Assembly: GCA_038148375.1 (NCBI GenBank)
Contig: JAYQVH010000015.1
Coordinates: 1-64,000, forward strand
Direction: 5' to 3'
Length of the DNA stretch: 64,000 nucleotides
Source of the DNA: CAWUEX02 sp038148375
GTDB taxonomy: Bacteria > Pseudomonadota > Alphaproteobacteria > Rhodospirillales > Rhodospirillaceae
Shown here: positions 38,355 to 47,362 of the stretch, in pieces
How positions within the stretch are numbered: position 1 is the stretch's first letter
How the letters are laid out: every line of letters starts with the position of its first letter
Made by a program: the position numbers and the translations under genes
The notes under the pieces: generated by a model
Databases searched by the model: none
What the model was told of the DNA's origin: nothing
Seen by the model: only the letters and a program-made list of their open reading frames with translations

Positions 38355-39740
38355 ATGGCCGAAGCCACCCAAACATCGTCCGCCGCCTACCCAAACCCGC
38401 GCTATTCCTGGTACTGCCTGGGCGTCATTGTCTTTGCGTACTTCTTCGGCTTCATGGACCGCCTGATCGTCGGCCTGCTGACGCCCGCCATTCAGCTCGA
38501 CCTCGGCTTCAGCGACACCCAAATGGGCGCGATCCAGGGCCTGGCCTTCGCGGTCTTCTATTCCCTGTTTGTCATTCCCATCGGCTGGGCGGCCGACCGG
38601 TTCAACCGGAAATGGATGCTCGCCACCGGCACTGCTGTATGGAGCCTGTTCACGGCAGGCGCGGGATTCGTGCGCACCTTCGGCGGCTTATTCGGAATGC
38701 GTGTCGGTGTCGGGATCGGCGAAGCGACGTTGAATCCCTGCACGGCGTCACTCATCGGTGATTATTTCGAACCCCGTGACCGGCCGAAAGCCTTCGGCAT
38801 CTACACCATGGCAACAGCCTTTGGAACCGGCCTGACCTACATCTTCGGCGGCGCGCTTATCGTCTTTACCGGCGCGGCCGCCCGAGAGGTGGCGATGTTC
38901 CCGATGCCCTTCCTGGGCGACATACCGGCGTGGCAGGCCGTGTTCATCATTATCGGTCTCGCCGGTTTGATTCCGGCATTGCTCATGGCCCTCACAGTGC
39001 GCGAACCCGCGCGTAAGGAAATAGCCAAGGACAAGAGCGAAAAGGCATCCTGGGGCGAGATATTCGCCTTCCTGAATCAGAATAAAACGACACTGATCTG
39101 CCACCACTTCGGTGTCGCCTTCATACTCATGGCCGTCTACGGCTGGGTAAACTGGCTCCCTTCGTTGTTTGAGCGCGTTCACGGCTGGAGCGTGCCCCAA
39201 TTTGCATTCTGGTACGGCGTGTTCGGAGGCATATTCGGAATCATTTCCGCGCTCTCAAGCGGCTTTGTCACCAACTGGTTCAAGGACAAGGGAAAAGCAG
39301 ACGGCGCCATGCGTACGGTGATGTGGGGCGGCGCAGGCCTCACGATTGGAACGACAATCGCGCCTTTGATGCCCACGCCCGAACTCTGCCTGGCTCTGTT
39401 CGCCGTCGCAGGCCTGTTCTCGAACTGGCCGCCCGCGCAAGCCCTCGCTGCGGTCAACGAAATGACGCCCAATCAGCTCCGTGGCGTCGTTACAGCCGTT
39501 TACATCCTGGTGATTGGTATCGGAGGTGCGGGCGTCGGTCCATTCGCGATGGGCTGGGTGACAGACAATGTGTTCGGCGACCCTCAGCAGATCAATCTTT
39601 CGATGGCGCTTGTGACCGTCGTCATGGGATCCCTCGGCACGCTCTTGATCGCTTACGGCCTCAAGGCCTATCGCGAGAGCCTCGCCCGTGTGGACTGGAT
39701 GACGGGCGGCAATCCGCTTGAGCAAGCCGGAGGCGCCTGA
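38355..39740 (+). CDS. MFS transporter (spinster-like)
   Basis: A 461-residue carrier with about twelve membrane helices. The first helix has YFFGFMDRLIVGLLTPAIQ, followed by DTQMGAIQGLAFAVFYSLFVIPIGWAADRFNRK, which holds the A-like MFS motif, and RVGVGIGEATLNPCTASLIGDYF, typical of the spinster/hexuronate-like branch. ATG at 38355 follows AGGGGA; the upstream in-frame start overlaps the divergent reductase and is rejected. Substrate unknown; organic anions or lipids are both possible. Confidence 0.9.
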   Translation: MAEATQTSSAAYPNPRYSWYCLGVIVFAYFFGFMDRLIVGLLTPAIQLDLGFSDTQMGAIQGLAFAVFYSLFVIPIGWAADRFNRKWMLATGTAVWSLFTAGAGFVRTFGGLFGMRVGVGIGEATLNPCTASLIGDYFEPRDRPKAFGIYTMATAFGTGLTYIFGGALIVFTGAAAREVAMFPMPFLGDIPAWQAVFIIIGLAGLIPALLMALTVREPARKEIAKDKSEKASWGEIFAFLNQNKTTLICHHFGVAFILMAVYGWVNWLPSLFERVHGWSVPQFAFWYGVFGGIFGIISALSSGFVTNWFKDKGKADGAMRTVMWGGAGLTIGTTIAPLMPTPELCLALFAVAGLFSNWPPAQALAAVNEMTPNQLRGVVTAVYILVIGIGGAGVGPFAMGWVTDNVFGDPQQINLSMALVTVVMGSLGTLLIAYGLKAYRESLARVDWMTGGNPLEQAGGA

Positions 39741-39830
39741 GCGCCTTCAAATCATCACGGCTAGGCCCTTGTTCGACCGCAATAGGCTGGCTTCCTCGGC
39801 GGGTTCATGACCCATTAGAGGAGTCCGCCT

Positions 39831-40034
39831 TTGCCCCGCACCGTATCCGTGCTCACCCTTGCCGCTTTGCTGAGCGGGTGTTCTGTCACAGCCCAACCGG
39901 ACAAGGTCCCTATTGTCGGGCCGGCTGTGAGCAGCCTGCTTGACGGGTTCAATCCACTCAACGAACTGGACTTGGCCGGACTGATTCAGATCGATTTTCG
40001 CGGTGACTCAGCAATTGACTCCTACGGCGAGTAG
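39831..40034 (+). CDS. Small lipoprotein, TTG start
   Basis: A 67-residue predicted lipoprotein with the signal SVLTLAALLSGC, acceptor Cys at residue 17, and a mature part of 51 residues rich in Leu, Asp and Pro. The start codon is TTG at 39831, supported by GAGGAG 8 bases in front. No family recognised. It lies 90 bp behind the MFS gene and converges on the VOC-protein gene with a 9-bp gap. Confidence 0.7.
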   Translation: MPRTVSVLTLAALLSGCSVTAQPDKVPIVGPAVSSLLDGFNPLNELDLAGLIQIDFRGDSAIDSYGE

Positions 40035-40043
40035 ACCCAACGC

Positions 40044-40592
40044 CTAGTCTTCTGGCAGGTACTCGTACATTTCGATACGCACGCCGCCGGGATCGACCAG
40101 AGACGCGATAACCGATTTCCCAGAAGAACTGGGTTCGGGCTCATTTAAGACCGATCCGCCGTTGGCCATCGCGCAGGTAACGATGTCTTCGATGCGCTCT
40201 ACGATCAGAGACAGGATGACTTCGCCGTGAATCGCACCATTGTCGCCGTCGACGCGCGGGAGGATGGCAGGTTCATCCCCGCCAGAGATCTCGACAATGG
40301 CGAAGCCAGTCAATCTTGGTTCGCGGTTCTGTAGCGGCTTGGCACGAATATAGGCCGACCGAGCCGTCTGATCCGGTGCCGCACCGACGGTGCGTTTCGA
40401 TACGTCAGCGGTGATTTCGCCGCCGCCCGTGCGTTCGAAGCCAAAACAAGACAAGTAGAAATTCACGGAGGCATCCAAATCCTTCACGATCAGGATCGGA
40501 TTCGAGAGATTTGCGCGGATGTCACTGTCCTGCGCAAATGCGGCCGCTGAACCAAACAGAACAGCGGCTAAAGCAATAAAACCTGTCTTCAT
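40044..40592 (-). CDS. Exported VOC (glyoxalase-like) protein
   Basis: A 182-residue protein with a signal peptide (MKTGFIALAAVLFGSAAAFAQ) followed by two glyoxalase/VOC half-modules: ANLSNPILIVKDLDASVNFYLSCFGFE and VILSLIVERIEDIVTCAMANGGSV, ending in SLVDPGGVRIEMYEYLP, the usual metal-site strand. Export is unusual for the family. It starts 8 bases before the end of the HMG-CoA lyase stop region on the same strand and is co-transcribed with it. The reaction is not known; some VOC members act as epimerases or dioxygenases. Confidence 0.85.
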   Translation of the reverse strand: MKTGFIALAAVLFGSAAAFAQDSDIRANLSNPILIVKDLDASVNFYLSCFGFERTGGGEITADVSKRTVGAAPDQTARSAYIRAKPLQNREPRLTGFAIVEISGGDEPAILPRVDGDNGAIHGEVILSLIVERIEDIVTCAMANGGSVLNEPEPSSSGKSVIASLVDPGGVRIEMYEYLPED

Positions 40593-40599
40593 GTGTTTG

Positions 40600-41592
40600 C
40601 TACTCCGCGGCGAGCTTCTGTTCGTCATGTCCCCAGCCGGTACCGCCGTGAACCGTCTGAACATAGCCTTTCGGCAGCCCGGCGTCTGGCGTGAAGCCGT
40701 ACAGGGCTTCGTCGGGGATCGCCTCTTTCAGGATGCCGCGGACGGCCATCAGCTTGTCCATATCGATCCCGGTCTTGAGACCCATGCTGTCGAGCAGGAA
40801 CACCAAGTCTTCGGTGATGATATTGCCTGACGCGCCCGGGGCGAACGGACAGCCGCCAAGACCGCCCAACGAACTGTCCAGCGTATCCAGCCCGATCTCA
40901 AGCGCCGCCATGACGTTCGCCAGGCCCTGGCCCCGGGTGTTGTGCAAGTGAATGCCGGTCAGCTTGTCGCGGCCGACCGCGGACCAAATACCTTTGACCA
41001 GGTTTTTGACCTGCACCGGATTGGCGTAGCCCGTCGTGTCGGCGAGGCCGACCTCATCGCAGCCAAGGCCGATCAGTTTCTCGGCCATCTCGATCACCTT
41101 AGCCTGCGGTACATGGCCTTCCAGCGTGCAGCCGAACGCGGTCGATAACCCGCCCTCGAAATGCGGGCGCTGGTCTTCGGGCAGCGATTTTATCAATTCG
41201 ACGATCTTCTCCACTTCCTCCAGTACCTGCGCGTGGGTCTTACGCAGATTTGCCTGGGAGTGAGTCTCGGACACGGACAGCGGCAGCGTGATTTTGTGCG
41301 CACCCGCCTTGATCGCGTTCTCGGCGCCCTTGAAGTTTGGCACCAGGGCCGCGACTTGCAGTCCCGCAATGGTGCGAGCGTATTCGACAATCTCACTTGT
41401 ATCGGCGAGTTGAGGCAAGAGTTTCGGCGGCACGAACGAGCCGACTTCAATTTCACGCACGCCGGCCTCTGCTTCGGCCTTTATCCACGCCTTCTTGGCG
41501 TCCGTCGGCATGATCGACTTGACCGACTGAAGGCCGTCGCGCGGACCGACCTCGCTGATCAGAATATCGATGCCATCCATGATGTCCGTCAT
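40600..41592 (-). CDS. mvaB: Hydroxymethylglutaryl-CoA lyase
   Basis: Splits HMG-CoA to acetyl-CoA and acetoacetate in leucine breakdown. The 330-residue protein has the start ISEVGPRDGLQSV (metal-binding Asp), EVGSFVPPKLLPQLADTSEIV, the His pair in GIHLHNTRGQGLANV and the lyase signature GGLGGCPFAPGASGN with the active-site Cys. AGGAAATCAAC precedes the ATG. It is divergent from a CaiB/BaiF CoA-transferase across 225 bp and followed by an exported VOC protein. Confidence 0.95.
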   Translation of the reverse strand: MTDIMDGIDILISEVGPRDGLQSVKSIMPTDAKKAWIKAEAEAGVREIEVGSFVPPKLLPQLADTSEIVEYARTIAGLQVAALVPNFKGAENAIKAGAHKITLPLSVSETHSQANLRKTHAQVLEEVEKIVELIKSLPEDQRPHFEGGLSTAFGCTLEGHVPQAKVIEMAEKLIGLGCDEVGLADTTGYANPVQVKNLVKGIWSAVGRDKLTGIHLHNTRGQGLANVMAALEIGLDTLDSSLGGLGGCPFAPGASGNIITEDLVFLLDSMGLKTGIDMDKLMAVRGILKEAIPDEALYGFTPDAGLPKGYVQTVHGGTGWGHDEQKLAAE

Positions 41593-41817
41593 GTTGATTT
41601 CCTTTCCTCGGCTGCGCTTGTTTTAGCCGCCCGTCCACCGGGAGTCACGGCCAAGACAACTTCAAATCTGCGCCATCGACGCGCCCACGTGTGCGCCATT
41701 CGGGCGTGCCGGAATGGTTGCCGTCTGGTACCCAGGATATATGATCACCGGCGGAGTCGGTCCAGGGCCGCTCCCGGGGCACCCATGCTAAATGACTGAG
41801 AAACAAGGGGTTTAAGA

Positions 41818-43020
41818 ATGTCGGACGCACAGAATTTACCTTTGTCCGGGACCAAAGTGGTGGAATTCACCCACATGGTGATGGGCCCGACGGTCGGCTG
41901 CATCCTCGCCGACCTGGGCGCCGACGTGATCAAGATCGAGCCCATCAAGGGGGACAATACCCGCCGCCTCAAGGGCTCCGGCGCCGGCTATTTCCCGATG
42001 TTCAACCGCAACAAGCGTTCCATTTGCCTCGACCTGAAGAATGAAAAAGGCCACGGGGTCGCGCTCGACCTGATCAAGCAGGCCGATGTCGTAATCGAGA
42101 ACTTCAGACCGGGCGCGATGGACAAACTCGGCTTCGGCTACGAAGACCTCAAAAAACTGAATAAAGGCATCATCTATTGCTCTGAAAAGGGTTTCCTGTC
42201 CGGCCCTTATGAACATCGAACCGCCCTCGACGAAGTCGCCCAGATGATGGGTGGCCTCGCCTACATGACGGGCCCGCCGGGACAACCGCTGCGCGCCGGC
42301 GCTTCCGTGATCGATATCACCGGCGGCATGTTCGGTGTGATCGGAATATTATCGGCGCTGGTCTGCCGCAATCAAACCGGAGAAGGCCAGCAGGTTACCG
42401 CTAGCCTATATGAAACGACGGTGTATCTCGTCGGCCAACACATGGCACAGTTCGGCGTCACCGGGTCACCCGCCAATCCGATGCCGGCCCGCGTCTCAGC
42501 CTGGGCGATCTACGATGTGTTCGAGACCAAGGACGATGACAAAGTATTCGTCGGCGTCGTCTCTGATACCCAATGGCAGAAATTCTGCGAAGCATTCGGG
42601 CTCGACAAGCTTTGGGCGAAAGAAGAACTCAAACTCAATAACGGCCGGGTCGATGCCCGCCCCTGGCTCAAACCACAAATCGAAGAGTTGTTTAAAGGCT
42701 ATACCAAGGCCGACCTGATGGCGAAGCTGGAAGCGACCGGCATGCCATTTGCTCCGATCGCGAAGCCACATGAGTTATTCGACGACCCGCACCTCAATGC
42801 CGGCAATGGCTTGTCTGAGGTTACCCTTACAGACGGTGACGGCGCGGGCCGCAAAATCAAATTACCGAATATGCCGTTGGCCATCGGTGGTGAACGTCTC
42901 GGTGTACGTCGCGATCTGCCGCGCCAGGGACAGCATACGCAAGAGGTTCTTGCTGAACTTGGGTTCGACGATGCGACCGTACAACAGATGATCAAGGATG
43001 GCATCGCCGCCGGAGAGTAA
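41818..43020 (+). CDS. CaiB/BaiF family CoA-transferase (class III)
   Basis: A 400-residue enzyme that moves CoA between carboxylic acids. It has the family start VVEFTHMVMGPTVGCILADLGADVIKIEP, FNRNKRSICLDLKN, VVIENFRPGAMDKLGFGYEDL, and the catalytic Asp in VIDITGGMFG (about residue 165). Facing mvaB across a shared promoter region, it could activate or recycle acids in leucine or related branched-acid breakdown, but the substrate cannot be read from sequence. A periplasmic protein gene follows after 3 bases and is co-transcribed. Confidence 0.92.
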   Translation: MSDAQNLPLSGTKVVEFTHMVMGPTVGCILADLGADVIKIEPIKGDNTRRLKGSGAGYFPMFNRNKRSICLDLKNEKGHGVALDLIKQADVVIENFRPGAMDKLGFGYEDLKKLNKGIIYCSEKGFLSGPYEHRTALDEVAQMMGGLAYMTGPPGQPLRAGASVIDITGGMFGVIGILSALVCRNQTGEGQQVTASLYETTVYLVGQHMAQFGVTGSPANPMPARVSAWAIYDVFETKDDDKVFVGVVSDTQWQKFCEAFGLDKLWAKEELKLNNGRVDARPWLKPQIEELFKGYTKADLMAKLEATGMPFAPIAKPHELFDDPHLNAGNGLSEVTLTDGDGAGRKIKLPNMPLAIGGERLGVRRDLPRQGQHTQEVLAELGFDDATVQQMIKDGIAAGE

Positions 43021-43023
43021 CCC

Positions 43024-43764
43024 GTGCGTGCCGCTGCCGGCTTTGGCCTCGCTCTTGCCTTCCTCTGCGGACTGGCGAACGCTCAGCAGCTGCCAGAAAA
43101 CAAAAATGTCGTGCGCGAAGTCGCCGGTACGATTTCGTGGCGTACGCTCAGTACTGGGGAAACCCGCGGGCAAGAGCGGTTCCAGATCACAGTTCATCCA
43201 GACGGCTCGCGCACTCTGATGACGGTGAGCCGTTACGGCCCGCGCGATATGCTGCGCCATTCCCTTTACCGCATAGATGCGGCGCTGCGCCCACAGGAAG
43301 CCTGGCTGCAGTATTGGATAGACGGAGATTGGCGCGCGTCTGGGCACCTCTCCGTCGACGGCCCCAAAATGTCGGTCGTGAGCCGCAGTCCTTCGGGAAC
43401 GGCCGAGCATATGGTGGATATTCCTGGGGCTTTCGCCATTCTGCCACATCAGCTGACCCCGGATTCTCTCCGGGTCATGCTTCTTGATCCTGAGCGCAAT
43501 TCCCCTCAAGAGATCACGGTCTACGATCCCGATCCGCTCGCTGCAGGAGAAGGCGGGCTGCTGGGTAAGATTGCCACACAAACCATTTCATATGTCGGCG
43601 ACAAAGATGTCACGGTCCCCGCCGGGACATTCCTCGCCCGCCATTACCGCATCGAGGACGCCATCGACCTCTATACGACCGGTCCCGACGCCGTCGTCGT
43701 CAAATGGCGGTTCCAAGCCCTGGACCGCGAGCACGTGCTTACGGATTTGAAAACCTACCGGTGA
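43024..43764 (+). CDS. Exported DUF3108-like protein
   Basis: A 246-residue protein with a signal peptide (RAAAGFGLALAFLCGLANA) and a beta-rich body. The C-terminal section (VGDKDVTVPAGTFLARHYRI, then VVVKWRF) resembles the DUF3108 type of periplasmic beta proteins. GTG at 43024 lies 3 bases behind the CoA-transferase stop, so translation is probably coupled. Its presence in this operon suggests a link to the same acid substrate, but no function is known. Confidence 0.7.
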   Translation: MRAAAGFGLALAFLCGLANAQQLPENKNVVREVAGTISWRTLSTGETRGQERFQITVHPDGSRTLMTVSRYGPRDMLRHSLYRIDAALRPQEAWLQYWIDGDWRASGHLSVDGPKMSVVSRSPSGTAEHMVDIPGAFAILPHQLTPDSLRVMLLDPERNSPQEITVYDPDPLAAGEGGLLGKIATQTISYVGDKDVTVPAGTFLARHYRIEDAIDLYTTGPDAVVVKWRFQALDREHVLTDLKTYR

Positions 43765-43770
43765 CGCACG

Positions 43771-44262
43771 TTAACGCGCATATTGGCATTGGGCGACGCC
43801 ACGTGCGTCGCCTGGCAAGTGGAACTGCATTCTGATACCGCGCGCAAAGCGCCGTCCGTCAACACGCGATCCGTTACAGGCTCTGCCTCCTGCGCGCTTG
43901 CACAGCTTCAGAGTGTCGTCCTTGACGTCCCACTCCGCGTAGATTTTCTCTTTTCCTTTGCCGTAAAGGCGGCGGACCTTCAATTCCACAATTTCTCCAG
44001 GCGCAACGCTGAATCCGGGTGCAGTCGCTGGGTGCCAGCGGTCTTTTTTCTCGACTTCCAAATCAGTAAGGATGCATTGAATGAGCCCGCTGTAGCCAAA
44101 ATCCCGCGACTCCACTGGACCGCGCCCTAACAGGTCATCGACTCGCTCCTGCAAATCCCTCCCCATCCGTCGCGCGTCGCTGTCCTGCGCATGCGTCCGC
44201 GGAACGCCGTAACACGCTCCAAGACCAACCACTAAGCAGACTAGCTTTGGAAACTTGAGCAT
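43771..44262 (-). CDS. Secreted hypothetical protein
   Basis: A 163-residue protein not matched to any family. The N-terminus (MLKFPKLVCLVVGLGACYGVPRTHA) is a signal peptide, or possibly a lipoprotein signal with Cys17. The mature part is basic and has four Cys (in IQCILTD, LKLCKRAGGRACNG and VAQCQYAR), which may form two disulfides. It ends 6 bp from the convergent DUF3108-like gene and starts 90 bp downstream of the CpcT-like gene on the same strand. Confidence 0.65.
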   Translation of the reverse strand: MLKFPKLVCLVVGLGACYGVPRTHAQDSDARRMGRDLQERVDDLLGRGPVESRDFGYSGLIQCILTDLEVEKKDRWHPATAPGFSVAPGEIVELKVRRLYGKGKEKIYAEWDVKDDTLKLCKRAGGRACNGSRVDGRRFARGIRMQFHLPGDARGVAQCQYAR

Positions 44263-44351
44263 ATTTTTTCACCCCCGTGTGATTGCTACCAGACGTCTGG
44301 CGTCACAGCGGAGGATTGGCGCTCAATTGGAACGAATTATGGCATTTGCGT

Positions 44352-45374
44352 TCACATCATGGAGAGCGGAGCGAATTCCTCGGTCCTTTCGCATTCGACC
44401 TCGAGGCCTTCGAACCGGATTTCGATGCCTTTGCTCAGCGGATCTTCGTCAGCATGCGCCAAGACTTCCGCGGTCTCTTTGTCCGTGATCATTAAGCGCA
44501 GCCGATCGTCCCGGCCAAATCCGTCCTCAGCCGGATACTCCGCACGCAACAGGATTGCATCAATTAGGCGGCCGTTGCGGGTTTCGGCTGCCATGGTGAA
44601 CCCACGATCGTGACCAACGCTCACGACTTCTCCGTCGGATTCAACTTCGCACGCATAGGGCGTAGCACGGTGCAAACGGATGTGGGTTTGATCCTCTCGC
44701 CCGAGAAAGAGAAATCCGGCTGACCAGTTATTGTCATATAGCCAAAGCTGATCAGGTGTCAGGACCCATTCAGCGTCAGCTCGAAACTCTTCGCCCGTGC
44801 GTTGCGAGATGAATGAGCACGTGCCGGGACCGTAAGCCTGCTTGTCCGGCGTGTTGCCTTGAAGGACACCAAATACCTGATTACCGTCGCGGCGCCACAG
44901 CCAGTCGCAGTTCAGCGCATCGCGCTCGCGAAACTGCACTTCGGACCAGAGCTCCGGTTTCTCGTGCAGATTTTCGTATTTCTCAGGATCCGCCGGGCCC
45001 TGACCAAAGATATTAACCGCACCCAGTTCCTCATCAATTACGGCGTGATACAGAACCTGGCTGCCGCCGATAATTGGCCCATCGCGTCCGCCATTGTTGA
45101 TCTGCCCATAGAAGACATACTCCCCAATCTGAGGAGCATCGATGCGGGCAAACGTCCGATGCCAGTGCTCGTGCTCCCCTTCCTGGGAGGGCATGCGGAC
45201 ATTTCGTTCAAACCATACCTGCGGATAGGAATCCCATACACCAGGCAAATGCGTGGCCAGATATTCCATCACCCACTCAAGATCGGACCGACCTTGGTCA
45301 TACCCTGGCGCAGCCAAGGCCGGCGCACAGAGCGCCAATATGACGGCAAGCGTCAAGCGTCTCACAACGCGCAT
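44352..45374 (-). CDS. Secreted CpcT/CpeT-like protein
   Basis: A 340-residue exported protein with signal peptide (MRVVRRLTLAVILALCAPALAAP). The N-terminal two thirds follow the CpcT/CpeT (DUF1001) pattern: DLEWVMEYLATHLPGVWDS near the start, YVFYGQINNGG, then LNCDWLWRRDGNQVFGVLQG, PGTCSFISQRTGEEF and LWLYDNNWSAGF. In cyanobacteria the fold is a bilin lyase; here no phycobiliprotein or bilin gene is present, so another role must apply. ATG at 45374 follows AGGAGG at 7 bases and is one base behind the stop of the diguanylate cyclase gene, so the two are coupled. Confidence 0.7.
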   Translation of the reverse strand: MRVVRRLTLAVILALCAPALAAPGYDQGRSDLEWVMEYLATHLPGVWDSYPQVWFERNVRMPSQEGEHEHWHRTFARIDAPQIGEYVFYGQINNGGRDGPIIGGSQVLYHAVIDEELGAVNIFGQGPADPEKYENLHEKPELWSEVQFRERDALNCDWLWRRDGNQVFGVLQGNTPDKQAYGPGTCSFISQRTGEEFRADAEWVLTPDQLWLYDNNWSAGFLFLGREDQTHIRLHRATPYACEVESDGEVVSVGHDRGFTMAAETRNGRLIDAILLRAEYPAEDGFGRDDRLRLMITDKETAEVLAHADEDPLSKGIEIRFEGLEVECERTEEFAPLSMM

Positions 45375-45375
45375 T

Positions 45376-46299
45376 CTATTCCTCCTCAGGTGTGTATTGT
45401 CCGCCTTCGACGCGATTTCTGCCTGCCTGTTTCGCGGCGTATAGCTTCTTATCGGCTGCGCGAACGAGATCGAATGGCTCGCGGTCTTCTGTCGGCACAA
45501 ATGTGGATATTCCAATACTCATAGTAACCGTGTTCGCGGCCTGCGAGTGTTCATGCGGAATCTCCAAGTCAAGCACGGCCTTGCGTAACGCATGCGCGAA
45601 CGCCATGGCCCCTTCCAAATCCGTGTCCGGTAGCACGCAGACAAATTCTTCGCCGCCGTAGCGGGCGACTAGATCAGCCGCCCTCTTAACCTCTTTACCG
45701 AGCGCGCGGCCGACCTTTCGCAGGCATTCGTCCCCCGCGCCATGCCCATAGTTATCGTTGTAGGGCTTAAAGTAATCGATATCCATCATGGCGACGGATA
45801 ACGGTGCTTCGTGGCGCCGGCAACGCCGCCACTCTGACTGCAGCACTTCTTCGAACCGCCGGCGCGTCGCCAGTCCCGTGAGAACGTCCTCAGACGCGAT
45901 CTTCTCCAGCCGGTCCTTATATTTTTTAAGGTCCATGTGATTGCGCACGCGCGCCTTAACGATCGGTGGGCTCACGGGCTTTGTGATGTAGTCGACGGCA
46001 CCAAGTTCCAATCCTCGCACCTCATCCTTCATCGTGCCCGATGACGTAATGAATAGAATGGGAATGTTCTTTGTTCGATGCTCACTCTTTAAGGTATAGC
46101 AAACGTCAAATCCGCTTTCCGGGGCCATGACAACGTCCAGGAGAATGAGGTCTGGCAATTCTTCCGAAGCCTTCTTCAAGGCTTCGTCACTGTTAAGAGC
46201 GAAGGTCAGTTCATACTCATCCTTAAGCGTCGCATCCATTAACTGAACGAACATTTGCTCGTAGTCGACGATCAGTATTTTCGGTTTCTCGTCTTCCAT
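45376..46299 (-). CDS. Response regulator with GGDEF domain (diguanylate cyclase)
   Basis: A 307-residue protein: receiver domain (8-120) with phospho-acceptor Asp55 in LILLDVVM and Lys107 in ITKPV, then a GGDEF domain (about 130-300) with DIDYFKPYNDNYGHGAGD and active GGEEF (215-219). An inhibitory-site RAAD lies at 206-209, five residues in front, so product inhibition is likely. In the receiver, the acidic pair is D12-Y13 rather than D-D. It makes cyclic di-GMP on phosphorylation; no histidine kinase is adjacent. Coupled to the CpcT-like gene. Confidence 0.95.
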   Translation of the reverse strand: MEDEKPKILIVDYEQMFVQLMDATLKDEYELTFALNSDEALKKASEELPDLILLDVVMAPESGFDVCYTLKSEHRTKNIPILFITSSGTMKDEVRGLELGAVDYITKPVSPPIVKARVRNHMDLKKYKDRLEKIASEDVLTGLATRRRFEEVLQSEWRRCRRHEAPLSVAMMDIDYFKPYNDNYGHGAGDECLRKVGRALGKEVKRAADLVARYGGEEFVCVLPDTDLEGAMAFAHALRKAVLDLEIPHEHSQAANTVTMSIGISTFVPTEDREPFDLVRAADKKLYAAKQAGRNRVEGGQYTPEEE

Positions 46300-46440
46300 T
46301 GCCTGCCTTTTAGTTTACCCCCAAAAATGGCCCGTAAAGTTCCTATGTGACAAGGCTTTTTACCGAAAATCGTCAACAAGTTATTGACCGCATAACTGCA
46401 GCAGCAACTTGTCAGAAACCTTTAAAGCAGGGTCAGGCGG

Positions 46441-47346
46441 CTATCCCGCCAAGGCGACCATTATGATACCGAATAATGTAATTATCACTCCGGTCGCCTC
46501 TAGAAAAACCATGCGCTCGCCAAAGATTAGGCGCGAAAACGCGTATGTGAAAATCAACTCAACCTGGCCAAGTGCCATGACGTACGCTGCGTTCTGCAAC
46601 GTGAAGGCACAGTACCAACAGGCCGAAGCGACAATCCCGGTAAAGCCGATCCATATCCCGGCGCGCCAACTCGCAAGTGTCGCAACAAGGACGTGCGGCG
46701 TACGCCAGCGCAAGTAAGCGGCCATGAAAACCGCCTGCGCAGTAGTGACCCAGGCGAGCGTTGTAATAGCGCGTAGAAGAAAGTCACCGTCCTCGAGCGC
46801 GAGTGCCGCGGCACGGTAGAAGACAGCAGCGACGGCGTAGAGTGCGCCTACGCACATGCCATACAAGGCCGGTTTGTGGCGAATGGTTTGTACAATGCTG
46901 GCAAAGGACAACCCTGCCCGCGCAACCGCCATCAGCACGACACCGGCAAACGCCAGAAGTATACCGAAGAATCCACCCGCTTCGACTCGATCTCCCAGGA
47001 TCAGATACGAAACCGCGGCCGTTTGAATGACTTCTGTCTTTGTGAACGTTGTACCGACCGTAAACGTGCTCATACCGAGCAGGTGCAAGAGCAGCGCGTT
47101 TCCTAAAAGTTGGACGAGACCACCCGTCCAGGCATAACCGATGAACGGCGCGTTGGGACTAGGAACCGATTGACCGCCGGTGGTGACGAGAAGCGCCAAT
47201 CCCACAAGAATCATCGGCAGGCCAAAAACGAAGCGGGCAAACGTGGCTCCGAATACGGTCAGGCGTCCCGTCAAATTTTTCTGTAACGCAGTCCTCACGG
47301 CCTGGATGCCGGCCGCAGCGACCGTGAGCGGAATCCATAACTCCAT
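46441..47346 (-). CDS. EamA/DMT family transporter
   Basis: A 301-residue membrane protein with about ten helices in two EamA repeats: the first ends around GGFFGILLAFAGVVLMA and the second around ERMVFLEATGVIITLFGIIMVALAG. The family exports or exchanges metabolites such as amino acids or nucleotides; substrate unknown. It starts 16 bp behind the leuD stop on the same strand, so it may be part of the leuC-leuD unit. Confidence 0.9.
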   Translation of the reverse strand: MELWIPLTVAAAGIQAVRTALQKNLTGRLTVFGATFARFVFGLPMILVGLALLVTTGGQSVPSPNAPFIGYAWTGGLVQLLGNALLLHLLGMSTFTVGTTFTKTEVIQTAAVSYLILGDRVEAGGFFGILLAFAGVVLMAVARAGLSFASIVQTIRHKPALYGMCVGALYAVAAVFYRAAALALEDGDFLLRAITTLAWVTTAQAVFMAAYLRWRTPHVLVATLASWRAGIWIGFTGIVASACWYCAFTLQNAAYVMALGQVELIFTYAFSRLIFGERMVFLEATGVIITLFGIIMVALAG

Positions 47347-47362
47347 AAGCTTCAGTGCGGAC

